A stretch of DNA of 64,000 nt from Rhopalosiphum padi (taxonomy: Eukaryota > Arthropoda > Insecta > Hemiptera > Aphididae). A model generated the notes under the pieces. It did no database searches. It saw only the letters and a list, made by a program, of their open reading frames with translations, and was not told the DNA's origin. Of the stretch, positions 52,582-64,000 are shown in pieces. A program made the position numbers and the translations under genes. Position 1 is the stretch's first letter; each line of letters begins with the position of its first letter. The stretch is taken from contig NC_083597.1 of NCBI RefSeq assembly GCF_020882245.1, forward strand, positions 79,090,152-79,154,151. Direction: 5' to 3'.

Positions 52582-54260
52582 CAACTTTACATTAATGGCG
52601 AACGCGTAATATACAATATGACATGGCGTGCTGGCGCACACGTTTGTCTCGTTAATGAGTGGTTTTCGTTAAACATTTTGATGTATTCGGTCTCGTCGAG
52701 GGTATGCGTTTAACGAGATAACGACGTGATTGAAGAGCGTGTACTCAAGGGGTAAAGAGAGTGCAGTTGTATTATAATGTACAGTGTAAAGTTGTGGAAA
52801 GAGAGAAATAGAACGAGAACGAGAAATAGAGTGAATGGGTGCGGAAAGGGGGAAGCCAGTGAAAAAAAATCCAAAGAGAATTAAGATAATTTCAACTCGT
52901 TGAGACCCGTTGAAGAGGTCGATATAATGAGAAAAGTGTTTTGGACGTAAACGCAAGAATACCGAAAACGAGGGGGTCGTCGTCGAAGCGCTCAGCAACG
53001 GTAAAGCCGGAAAAAAACGGCGGAGTTGGCGGTGAGAAGGAAAAACAATGGAAACCCATTCTGATTTAAGCGGACGCGGAGACGATGTGAATATCTTTGC
53101 ATATTCAACAGATTTTTGTTATATTATTCAATACGAATTTTTACGTCTTCCGAAAACAATAGCGCTGGATAAACTCTTTGAGAAACTGCAGCCAATATAA
53201 TATATACACGTATATATTATTATCATTATTGTAAAAATAATATAGTGGCCGTCGAGGGGTGAAAAAAACTCTCATTAACGTTATAAAAATACATTGTGCG
53301 TACACACCATTGGTTTTCGTCGTAAATATTTGGCTTCGGTGTGAAAACAAACTTGTTCTCTACAACAGTATTATAAAAGTATGAAATTATTGTTTTCATT
53401 ATCGATTTTTTTCTACCCTTCACCGCTGTGGAGTGTAGTTTTTTTGTGCGTGTACAATTTGTTTTATTCGTTTCAGAGGACCACAAAGAAAATGTACGTT
53501 GTGTTCATTATTGCATCGGTTTAGTGTGTATACGAAAATGCACACAATATATTATTATTATATGTATACATTGGTAGGTGTACACATTCGAATGAAAAAT
53601 ACGGTCCACTGAAAAGTGTAATACATTTTTATTCCAAGCTTATCTTTTATTTTTTACTTGTATATTTTTCACCGTTATTCCCAAAGTAACGTTATCGTGG
53701 TGAGACCTGTAACCTTGTGTATACAATTTATACATATTGTGTGTTCTAAACGTTTGATATAAATACTAAAGCACATATACATATAAGTTTTCTATTCGTC
53801 CTAGAAAACTATGTTTAAATGTCCATGTATATGGTTGTATGCGCGTATTATAATATAATATTAAATATTTTTACGAAATTACGTCGGCGATATTGTTATT
53901 GCTATATTATATTATTAAGTAGTTTTTATTTTAGAAAAAGTGTGCCGTCGGCGTAATCATCATGTGCGTCTCCGTGGGCTATGTTTTTGTGGAATTTGAT
54001 TTTCCTCCAAAACCTTATAAATATTCGTCCACCAAAATTTAATAATAATATGGGACCCGACCAAACGAAATACGATAAAATCTGACGGTTAAACGTTATT
54101 ATCAGTCGCTTAGACTATACAAATTGCTCAACTGTAATACATCATACACTATACCAGTACACCATATAATTATATATAATTTATCAATATCGTATTGTTT
54201 TCCACGACGATAAACTTTCGTGTGTAATTTTTAATTACACGATTTTCCACTTACCGGTAC
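52281..54260. other. GC-richer region with purine-rich tract
   Basis: After an AT tract (52557-52580) the plus strand becomes strongly purine-rich at about 52740-53060, with many GAGAGA, GAAA and AACGAGA strings. Donor-like GTAAAG (GT at 53001) and GTGAGA (GT at 53032) follow within the tract. The pattern resembles an exon rich in splicing-enhancer-like purines, possibly a 5' untranslated or lncRNA exon. No long frame exists on the plus strand. The minus-strand 109-codon frame is simply the pyrimidine complement. Confidence 0.35.
52557..52580. repeat. (AT)n microsatellite
   Basis: Perfect AT dinucleotide tract of about 12 units. Confidence 0.9.
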
Positions 54261-55350
54261 GATCACATACGTTACTTAATTTACTACTCATTGACAGAAC
54301 CAAAATGTACTTACAGTTCATTTATTACCAATTTACTAAACGTCACAGCAAAAACAATCTGCTAGTTACTCTTGATAAAATACGTTTTTAGTGAGTGTTT
54401 GCTTTAAAATAAAAATAAATGAGACTTATTTAACATAATTTAGTTTATTATTATTTATAAATGAAAAAAAAATATTTATTGTTGAAAATAGGTTTATATT
54501 TTTAAATAAAAACTACCTAAATATTTGTAATAAAGTTTGTTGTCTACAAAAAAGTAACGAGCCTAATTTATAATTTTGGGAATGTTTGGTTTCTTTTATT
54601 GCATACTTGGAAAAACTATTCAACTCATATTTTAAACATTTGACCATATATATGTTTAATTTTGAAAAAAAATAATATAACATAGAATACCATTGATATA
54701 TCGTAGCACTTCTTAACTTGAAATGTTATTGCATCTTACACATTTTTATGTAAATAGAATACAACGCATTCACTCAAGATAACAATATTCGGCGCGAATG
54801 GTGCTTTCTAGTTCATTAAATATAAGAAAACCAATAAACCGCAATAGTGTAAATAAAAAAAATTATTTAATTTTGAGTTTATAAAGATAAACCTATAACA
54901 TAATAATAAATTTGTTTTGTTTTACATTATGTTCTTTGGTAATTTCATTTTGTATACATTATTATGTACTATGTGCTAATGAAATTATAATGAATTTTAC
55001 TAATTTGACTATACGTAGTATGTTTACCATCATCATTGAGACATTCAAATAAATTATCGATTTGTTCCATAAAAAAATAGATATTTTCAAAAAATATACT
55101 TTTAGGAATTGAATGTATAATACATTAGGTACTTAACTAAAAGTTAATATTTTTGTATAATGATGAGTAAAACTATTTAAAATATTTTTTATTTTTATTT
55201 TTATTATGCATATTTTATTTACTTACATAAATACGTTATTTTAGGAGTCAATGAGTGTTGTAACACAATTTGGGTACTTTTAGTAATGGGACGCAATAGT
55301 TCTACCGGAATTTGGGTTCCTATATATTATTAAATTATACATTAATCCTA
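54261..55350. other. AT-rich non-coding stretch
   Basis: A/T-rich DNA with no supported feature. I see nothing in it. Confidence 0.65.
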
Positions 55351-56660
55351 TACTATATTTAGTATTTTCGGCTCGTCGAGCATCCCGAAGTCCGGCTAGT
55401 TTCAGATAATACGGTAAGATTTTCTCTTCGTGCGAATAATATTATATTTGGCATTAATCTCGTGTACGCATTGTAGTACAATATATTATGCAGTACTTGG
55501 AATATTCGTTTCTGCGAAATTCTCCAATAGTAATCTGTAACCGACTATAATTTGAGATCGTTGCAAGAACATGATATAATATTATTATTATTGTTATGCA
55601 CTGGCGTATAATTATTATGACCGTTTACGACCGATCGATTAGGTTTGTTACTCGTGAGACGATCAGCAAAACTATTTGAATTCCGCTATGCATGCGACTA
55701 CTCCTATAATATTATAGTGAAATATTCGTGTCTGGTGGAATTACTAAAACCGACGTACCGACTACGAACGCTTAGACGCAGTGTACACGACGTACGTAAT
55801 GGGTATTATACTGGTATTATGCCTATAATAACATTAATAACTATATAATACGAGTGTGTGTAATTTCGTTTTTTAATTGAAATAAAAAAACGGCGCTTAT
55901 AATTTTCGTTATTGCGATGTCCATTATAGTGTTTATACGGTTATAACGATGTGTACGCCGGTCCCGGGGCGCTCGTCGGCAACCATGACACGCCGAAAAC
56001 AAAAACCCCTATTTACAGTGAAAATAAATTACGCCAGAACCTCCCCGTTATTTTATTTTTTGGGAACGCGACGCTGATGCGGTGTTATATAGTAGGCGTG
56101 AGTGTACCGACGATGCCCGGGGGGGCCGCGATGGTTAATAATACAAACAGGCAAACAGCATAATATTACGTGGGCTTGTAATATAAATATACCTGTATAT
56201 ATATATATGTATATACAGACCTACACCGCGAGGCGTACAGATCGTTTTGTTTCCGCTCACTCACACACATTCTCTCACCCTTCGTTTTGACTACGTTACA
56301 TTGTCTAATAGTCTTATAATAATATCAATACATAATTTTTATCGTATGACGGCATATATATGAACATATATATATATATATAGGAGTTTTACGTAGTATA
56401 GACTGCTAATTTTTTTTCCCCTCGCGGGACGTACATGAATGTTTGTACAGACCTTACGAAAACCGACTATCGCCGTAACGAGTATTATTATAGCTGCTAT
56501 CGTGACGAAAATATGCATTATAGGTATCATTATTATATTATATAAGCGTGAGACGTCCAATTATAAAATACGTTTTTGCCTCCACGTATAATAATATTAC
56601 CATTGAGCCGACAATAACAATCATTATTATTTGGGTAACAACAATATCTCGTATTATTGC
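55351..56660. other. GC-richer CpG patch
   Basis: The densest CpG lies at about 55945-56130, containing GGTCCCGGGGCGC and GCCCGGGGGGGCC strings. Open frames of 62-73 codons overlap here on both strands without recognisable features. It could be a CpG-rich regulatory element. Confidence 0.4.
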
Positions 56661-58100
56661 CAGTATCGTTGAAATTCTAAAGGTGCCAATTTAAATAATA
56701 ACGATGTTTATGTTTGGATTTCAAGCGGATTAAACATCTTTTGACATTGCATAATAATAAGTTTCGTATAATTGTTATTATACTATGACTTCCTTGATTT
56801 TATACATTTTTATTAAGTTTTACGAAAACTTTTCCCTGAAGTTTTCAAAACTCTGGACATTTAACAAAACAATTAATTTTCTTTTTAGGTTTCTATATTA
56901 ATGTAAAACTAAAATGTAGAAAAAAATATTAACGGTAAATATTCTTTTCTAAACTCGTTAAAACTAAGAAAAGACAATATAAATATTTTATAGTTTTAAA
57001 TTCTGAGTGCAATGATGAATACGTACTGATCTTACAATGATGTTAGTTATTTTTTTGTGTTTTTCATCACCTTTAGAGCATTAAAAGCGCTTCGATTTTC
57101 AACTTTGAGGGTGATTTATGGTAGTAAATTGAATCTAGTTAGTACTCGGGGAAAAAAAAGTAATAATAATCTGGAGAAAAAAAAATAGGAAACACAGGAA
57201 TATCACGCTAAACCAGATTTTGACAAAATGGACTGTTTATTTTGCTAATTCAAAAATAAATACAAATGTTTGTATAATTATCATATTATACATAGTTGTA
57301 CATGGAATAATTTGTTAAAAAGTTATAAATATTTTTAAGAATTGTATAGGCATTTTTAATTTTCAATTTTTTTTTTCTATAAATAACGATAAAAATGTAT
57401 TTCTAGGTCAAAGTTCTTGAAAATATAATTCAATATCCCACATAAATTATTATACAAGTTTAAATATTTTGTCAAAATTACTAAAATTTTCAAACTATTG
57501 TATTAAAATAATTGTATAAAATCTTCAATTTCTATAGCTAAAGTTTGACAAATTAATATAATATTTCTCATAGTAGTTTATTGTAACTTAAAATCTAAAA
57601 AAATTGTTTGTAATAATATTTATGAACATCGAGTATTTTTTACACTGAAATGGATTGGAAATTTATGGCATAAAAAATTACAAAACTATTTTTAATTTCC
57701 ATTAACTTAGAATATTTTAAATTTACATTGTTTTACATTTTTTAATAGTATTTATATTATGGCATACGGTGCCTTAAGTAGTATATTATTTTTAAGAAAT
57801 GTTTAACATTTTTTGTTGTAATTAATTTGTATTAACTGCACTGTAAAAAAAAAAAAAAAATAGACCATTAAATATCTAAAAATATAAAATTATAAAATAT
57901 CTATAAATGATTGATCATAGAATATCCGTCAAACGTTTTATTACAATTATTAAAAATTAAAATTACATTATTATAGAGTTATAATAATATATTCATTTTA
58001 TATTCAATTATTATGTAATTTGATATTAAAAACGTTTCATATAATATATGTAACATATTCCAAGTGGTAGATTATACTACGGTAACATATCATACCATAG
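56661..58100. other. AT-rich non-coding stretch
   Basis: A/T-rich DNA with an A run at about 57845-57860. There is no credible frame or repeat structure. Confidence 0.65.
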
Positions 58101-58620
58101 ATTTAGTATTATAATGCAATACAACGTTCGTGACGAATTGATAATAATATATTAATATGTGACTATGCGAGGCATACATATTGTGTACAAGAACCGAGAG
58201 CTTAATGATAATTGGCGGTTATCGTCCATGTATATAGATACGTATATTTACACCGAGCAGGTGCGGTTTAACTAGACATTATAGACTAACCCGAAATCAC
58301 GTTCCTTTGACCCATAAACGGTTTAGTTTGCTCAGAATGACTACCGTGGTTATAAATAATAATATGGCTGCTCACGTACGGAGCGGTCGCTCGTCATGTG
58401 GTCAGGGAGGCGAGAGACTTGGAACCGCATATAACATATAGTTATAATGCACGTATACATGCATACTTACATTAATGCATACATATGTGTATATATATAC
58501 GCACATATATACATACATACATACACATATATATACAAACGAATATACGATTAACGAGTGGCTACCGTACATAATTTTGTAACAAATGAAGACCGACAAC
58601 GACAGAAGAAAACGTCACAA
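58101..58620. other. Small GC-richer patch with ATAC-type repeats
   Basis: Moderately GC-richer DNA (58250-58425) is followed by degenerate CATA/ATAC repeats at about 58455-58540. The repeats create a V/Y/C-rich minus-strand frame that is not a real protein. Confidence 0.5.
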
Positions 58621-60350
58621 AGAATATTGAGTGTGACCGCTGTGAACGTCTGTGTTTTATTTTATTTTTTTATCCTTTGTACACGGATTTTTAAATTAAT
58701 TTTTTTTATTCTCTTTAGACCAAATTCTATCGTTTGCTTAAGTATACATAAAAAAAGAATCCATATAATATTTTAAATGTATGTACAGACATACAGAGTT
58801 TCCGATAAAATGTTGATTATATTGAGATACCACTAAACAATTCAACTGGATGACCTCAAATTGAAATAGGATTTTTGGAAGGTTAAGGAGAGTACTGAAG
58901 TACTCATTAAAAAAAAAAAAAAAAAAATTAAACATCCCATCTGTAAAACGTACGTGCATATTTTTTTCCATATGGCAACACCAATATTTTTTTACATATT
59001 AACATTGACTATATTTTTTATAATTTTTAATTAATCAATTATTTTTCAAAAAGTTTTTTTCTAATTGTACAATTATTAACAAAGTTAAAATAAGTTGAAA
59101 CTTACGAATACTTAATTAAGTTAATTATCCGATTTTGTAATTTATCCTAATATTACGAAAAGTATAACATAAAATTATTCTGGTTAAAATACCGGTAAAA
59201 ATAATTATCATTTATAAATTTTAACTTACTCTTAATTTTTCTATCTAAATCTATTACAAAAATTGGAATTGCCATAAATAAAAAGTATGTTGTATTTGCA
59301 AACGTGCATATCAAAAATGTTAAAATGTTCTCAAACTGTGCTTTTAGTACTCTTTTTAACCTTTCAATTCACCATTTCTATCTTAGTTCGTTAGCTAAAA
59401 TATTTAGTGATATTCTTTTACACGAACACACTGTAGATAATTTATTTATGCAATTTAAGTTAAACGGGCTTTGAAACGAACGGAAGACAACGGAAAATAA
59501 AAATGCGTGTCTAACAGAATGATAAAAAAGCCGATTTTAACAAATAAACATACAAAATATGTAATGGCCTGCGAAATTTTGAGGTCAGACGTTGATTATA
59601 ACACATAATAATATGATGTAAACGAAATGTAATATATTTGATACCGACACTGATTATAATATTATTATTATAGGCGTAATAGACATTTCCCTATCATACA
59701 ATTCAAATAGCACGTAGGTATAGTGACCAGTCGAAATAATATTACGATTAGGCGATTCGTGTTTATGTAAGGTCAGACCATTATACAATTATGTTACAAA
59801 TATGTTTAATTAATAAAATTATAATTAGTAATATCACCTCAACTACGTGTATAACACAAGGCATTTGATCGATCTAAAGCTTCTTTCACAATTAATAACC
59901 TAGCTAAATCGTTTTTTTCGATCGCAAATCATTTATTATATTGCAGTCAGACAGGCAGATAATCATCCGACTACAAGTTCGACGCAAAGACAGTTGTTTA
60001 GAGGTTTTACTTTACTGCAGCCGTAAAATATTCTAATAATATAATAATATAATGTGGAGTAAAGTGAGTCTGGCAAATATTTCGAGTTTGCTATCGTTTG
60101 GAGGTTATGTGAAACGAAACTATACGTAATAAAATTCAAGCAAAGCATATAATAGTCGGTTCAATAGTAATATTTTATATTTTTTAGTGCTACGGGTATA
60201 TTAATCATTTTTAAAGTACAGTCTTATTGTATAAGAAAAATAATGATAAAAAATATCTATGCCATAAAACCAATACGAATTCGGGCATTTATAGCTTTAT
60301 ACTGGATCCATATAATAAAGGTTTGTTACTAATGCGTAACTCGAATACTC
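58621..60350. other. AT-rich non-coding stretch
   Basis: A/T-rich DNA with an A run at about 58911-58927. Nothing supported as a gene. Confidence 0.65.
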
Positions 60351-61240
60351 GACCAGTCGTTTAATGATCGTCCATGTAAAATGTTTAAAATCAGCAGTCC
60401 ACGAAGGGTAGGCGTGATAAAGGCGGAGTTTGTTGAAATTTAAAATCATAGTACACGCTAAATTTCCATTCGTCGTCGTGACGTTTAATTTTTCGCGATT
60501 CCAAAACCCGTCACTTATCCGGTAATTATTATTTCCGCTCTCCCCTCGAGCATGTCACTCCGCAACGACGACTGACATACAAATTATTATAAACTACTTA
60601 AATCCGGCCGTGCGTAATTAAGCGTTAATATATTCGGTTTTTTCCCCTTTATTATTTATTAATATATAATCTGCTCGTCCACGTAATTAAGCATTTATAT
60701 ATTCATTTTTATTATTCGTTTTGAATGTCCGCGTGTGTTATTTATTTTCTGTCACGAACGTTTTATACTCTGGTGATTTACATAATTTCCATAAGCGAAA
60801 CGCGACGACCGACGGAAATTAATTAAACGAATATGACCGGTAGAGAGGGAAAATTAAATAACAACAACGTAAAAAAAAAAACGATTTTGCCCATCCAATG
60901 GGTCGTGATTTTGGCTGACGAAAAGGTTTCGGAACACAATGTAAAAGCTTTTATATGCATTAAAAACAGTATACATCATACTATGAAAATTGAAAAGCCT
61001 GTGTAACGGAGAAATCAAAATCATTTTTCTTCTTTATACTAAAGGTTAACGCCGAAATCTGCTTATTATTATTGTACTTTATTTTGTATAAATATAAAGT
61101 TCAATTTAAACTCCCCGTATCTTTCTTGTTTACTCTCCCTCTCACTCTCTCTCTTCTCGTTCGCACGCTCTTTCTCTTAATATATCAGCCTCTCCCTTTC
61201 TGTTATATCCTTCCTCTCTATTTTTGACAAACGTTTATTG
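60351..61240. other. GC-richer patch ending in polypyrimidine tract
   Basis: CpG-containing DNA at about 60460-60620 is followed, after an A/T segment, by a CT-rich plus strand at about 61111-61226 with CTCTCTCTC-type runs. The first part may be regulatory. The CT tract is low complexity. Confidence 0.45.
61111..61226. repeat. Degenerate CT-rich (polypyrimidine) tract
   Basis: The plus strand is nearly all C and T with embedded CTCTCT and CTCCCT units. On the complementary strand this is GAGA-like, and GAGA strings are bound by GAGA-factor-type proteins in insects. Binding here is an inference. Confidence 0.6.
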
Positions 61241-62640
61241 AGGTTTTTTTGTTCCTAAAAAATATCGATTTTTTTTTACGATAACTTAATATTTGAATTC
61301 AATTATACTTATTTTTTTTAAAATTTTTAATCAGATATAGTATTTGGTTTGTGAAAATGACTTATATTAACTAAATAATTAAAAATGCTATACAAAAAAA
61401 AATGTAAAATCTTTAAGGTCGAATAAACAGTAAATAATCATAGATAGATACTCGCGTACAAATATATGTAATTAAATAAACATTTTGAAAGTAAATATAT
61501 AAATGTATAAATTTTGCTTACTTATGTTTTCCACATTATACTCGTATACTATACACAATTTATTTAAAATCGTATAAAAATATTTGAACTTAAACAAAAA
61601 AGGAACAAATCAATCATGAATAAAGCTCCAAAATAAAGTTTATTCAATCATAATTATGTAATAGTAGACGAATTATATTAGCCAATGTCAATCAAGAAGT
61701 TAACAAGTTTTTAATGGTTCGCATGACTTAACCACGTATTTATTTCGAACCAGGTAAGACGCAAGCGAAAATTAATCGAACGGCCGAATATGATTAGCGT
61801 CAAAATAAATAGATTATAATATAATAGTCATTTGTCGGGAAATAATTGGAACTTTATACTGGGAGAAATACCAAAAACAATATCATGATTTTTTATTGTG
61901 TTTTTTTTTTTATATAAACAATGATATTATGATATTTTATTTACCTAATACGAACACTTGACGCGATGAACGAACTCAGCCTGAACATCTTTGTCGTCTG
62001 CCGTTCGACGAATATTCTTATTATACATAATATCATATCGAATTTCCTTGCGTATTTTCGTATCACAATCTCATTTTTTTTTTTTTTACAAACGATAAGC
62101 ATCTTTGTCGTTGTTATTAGAATATTGTCATACGGTCTCGTGCACGCATTTCACTACACGCTCGGAATATATTATTTGATCATATTATTAATACAAAACC
62201 GATTTATTATTTTTGTATACCTATATACACACATTCGAAAATATAATAAATATATATTATGCATATTTTTTTATCAAACAAAATATAACATAATGTTTAT
62301 GTATGTAAATATGTAAATATGTATACATTAAATATATTATATGATTATATAATAATATAATATTCGCACAAAACGTTAGGTTTGCATTTCAAACCATAAA
62401 GTTTAGACTGTGTTATACCCGCAAGACAATACTTAACTGGATAATTTTTGATTTTAATATAATATTATACTTGATCCGAGTAACGAGAAAGTCAAAAACA
62501 AAACCAATGGAGAGTGGAATGATGTTTTGTGTTTAATAGAGTTTTTTTATTAACTTCCGTATATGTATATAAATGTATAGAAATAAAATAACTATTTATT
62601 TTAACAGTTTATCGTTTCTAAAAAATAATTTCTAAAGAGT
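61241..62640. other. AT-rich non-coding stretch
   Basis: A/T-rich DNA with T runs. A 116-codon frame at 61966-62316 is I/F/Y-rich and hydrophobic only because of base composition. No domain is recognisable. Confidence 0.6.
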
Positions 62641-62762
62641 TATTGACGTTTCCGAAACATCCCGAAGCCATTCTTAGTTCTTTCATATAGTCGTATTCCC
62701 CACGGCCTCCGCCATAGCAATCTTCTCGTAAAGTAAAATTATTTGATATGATGAATGAGCAA

Positions 62763-62789
<27 letters not shown>
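62763..62789. repeat. (AT)n microsatellite
   Basis: Perfect alternating AT of about 13 units. Confidence 0.92.
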
Positions 62790-62793
<4 letters not shown>

Positions 62794-63892
62794 AATGGTT
62801 CTCGTCTTAGCCGAAATTTAAATTCTCGAGGCGACGTGTTTGTGGCCAATTTCGACTAGCCTACAATGCGTAGGTATATAAATATGTTTTATTCAAATAT
62901 TAAATAAAAACCAGAAAGTTTTTAAACGTCTGGTCCCGAAGTTTTGTGCATAAATTATCGCGATAAACGCAAGACTTTACTACCTCCTTAACGCGCAGTG
63001 GACGGACGTTGCGGAGAGAAGAGACCTTTTTTAAAAATTATTTTTGTTCGTCCTCTCACCCGAGGGTCCGCATTGTTATTTTGAATAATATACCGTATAA
63101 TGTAACGTCGTTATTTTTAATACATATTATATAATATGCACACAGGGACCACCGCCGAGATGGACGTGTTCGCCTGCGTCAATTGTCCCGAACACGTGTT
63201 GAGTTTAATTCGAACGTCGTTGTCTGGAAAGGCGGTATCCGTGATTGGCGGCGTGAGGGTGTGTTTGACATCAAGCGTGTGCGTGGATAGGGTGGTGGCA
63301 TTTCATTTCCGTCGTGTCAATTATTACGAGCTGCCACCGCTTGCTGATTATGATAATAATAATAATTATATACGAATAGGACGGATGCTGCAGTGTTGCA
63401 GCAGATAACGTGACTACACGAGGCAGCATCTGAAGAAAAGAGAGAGATGGGGAAAGACGAACAGATAAAGGGCGAGCCGTCTTCGTATTTTACATATTTA
63501 CTGCACCCTTCGTCGTAATTGTCATTGTTGTATATTATAGTATATTATGTTATATTATGCAATATGCGCGTCGAAAACCAATACGATGACGTGGTACGCG
63601 ACTGTAGATGTGTTCTGTAACGTATCGAATTGAATTTTTTTCTATCTCGTTTTTTTCTAAGTCCGCGGTTTGCCGCATTTGAAATGTTTTTGCTTTTCGT
63701 TTTGTGTAGCAATCGAGACGACTGGCAGCTTTAAATAATAATGTGGAATAATAATGATATTATTAAAAAAATTTTCCTCACATATCGCCACACGTACAAT
63801 ATATATATTCATAATGCGGGCGGTATAGTATAACGTATAACAATGGAAACAAATGCGTACATATAAGTACCCATATTCACATATATTCAGAA

Positions 63893-63918
63893 ACACACAC
63901 ACACACACACACACACAC
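63893..63918. repeat. (AC)n microsatellite
   Basis: Thirteen uninterrupted AC units, the longest AC tract in the window. It is read as a cysteine/valine string in a spurious minus-strand frame. Confidence 0.95.
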
Positions 63919-64000
63919 ATACCGATTGCTTAACTACCTATATAGCTCTATCGCAATAACAATGGATACTTTTAATATTACAATAAAATTACCGAGCACA

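Larger units (their letters stand above)
62641..64000. other. GC-richer CpG patch with unresolved 90-codon frame
   Basis: CpG-containing sequence at 62940-63450 includes a 90-codon plus-strand frame (63136-63408) rich in C and V. It has a CACACAG acceptor-like string at its start. I do not recognise a protein family, and codon use is not clearly coding. It is followed by a purine-rich run (63420-63475). The window ends in this region, so an exon continuing outside cannot be excluded. Confidence 0.4.

Noticed and set aside
58402..58599. 65-codon minus-strand frame rich in Y, V and C
   Set aside because: It is a direct translation of degenerate CATA/ATAC repeats.
63136..63408. 90-codon plus-strand frame with CpG-rich start
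   Set aside because: It is not a recognised protein, and the start context and splice sites are not convincing. It is kept only as a note in the patch description.
1..64000. CRISPR array, prokaryotic operons or phage-like modules
   Set aside because: There are no regularly spaced direct repeats with unique spacers, no ribosome-binding-site-led gene chains, and no coding density. The composition and the transposon relics are eukaryotic.

Overview
The window is AT-rich eukaryotic DNA. It has abundant alternating A/T dinucleotide runs, frequent TATAATATTAT-like and AGGTAC/TACCTA strings, many microsatellites, and well-preserved CpG in scattered GC-richer patches. This texture resembles an insect genome, and an aphid-like hemipteran is my best guess. 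The taxon is an inference from composition and repeat content, because no conserved host gene is present to anchor it. I found no intact protein-coding gene, tRNA, rRNA or CRISPR array. The translatable stretches are short (at most about 150 codons), rich in Y/I/N/K or in reading-frame shadows of microsatellites, and show no recognisable domain. The window is best read as a gene desert or the inside of a very long intron.

Three decayed mobile-element signals stand out. (1) At 50444-51808 lies a nearly complete but dead hAT-superfamily DNA transposon. It has terminal inverted repeats related to CAGATGTGCCCAACC, an 8-bp imperfect target-site duplication, and a plus-strand transposase pseudogene of the GTF2IRD2/ZBED5-related type whose C-terminal hAT dimerisation region is still legible. 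(2) At 46192-46510 is a short probable non-autonomous hAT-like element with related ends. (3) At 32188-32437, and again at 33723-33972, is the degraded C-terminal tail of a non-LTR retrotransposon reverse transcriptase on the minus strand.

The most striking structure is a direct tandem duplication with a 1535-bp unit (31787-33321 and 33322-34856). The two copies look identical by eye. Each contains the retrotransposon tail, a strong hairpin and a cluster of degenerate GATCAAT-type repeats. It is either a very recent duplication or an assembly artefact.

The rest alternates every few kilobases between very AT-rich DNA and CpG-containing, GC-richer patches. The patches lie near 1.3-1.7, 2.7-4.6, 8.1-10.8, 18.0-19.0, 20.9-21.5, 23.3-24.6, 27.0-28.0, 36.4-36.7, 40.6-42.9, 47.1-48.5, 49.3-50.0, 52.3-54.3, 55.4-56.7, 58.1-58.6, 60.4-61.2 and 62.6-64.0 kb. 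They are the best places to look for conserved regulatory DNA or non-coding exons. No gene set acts together in this window, and I see no convincing novel biological system.
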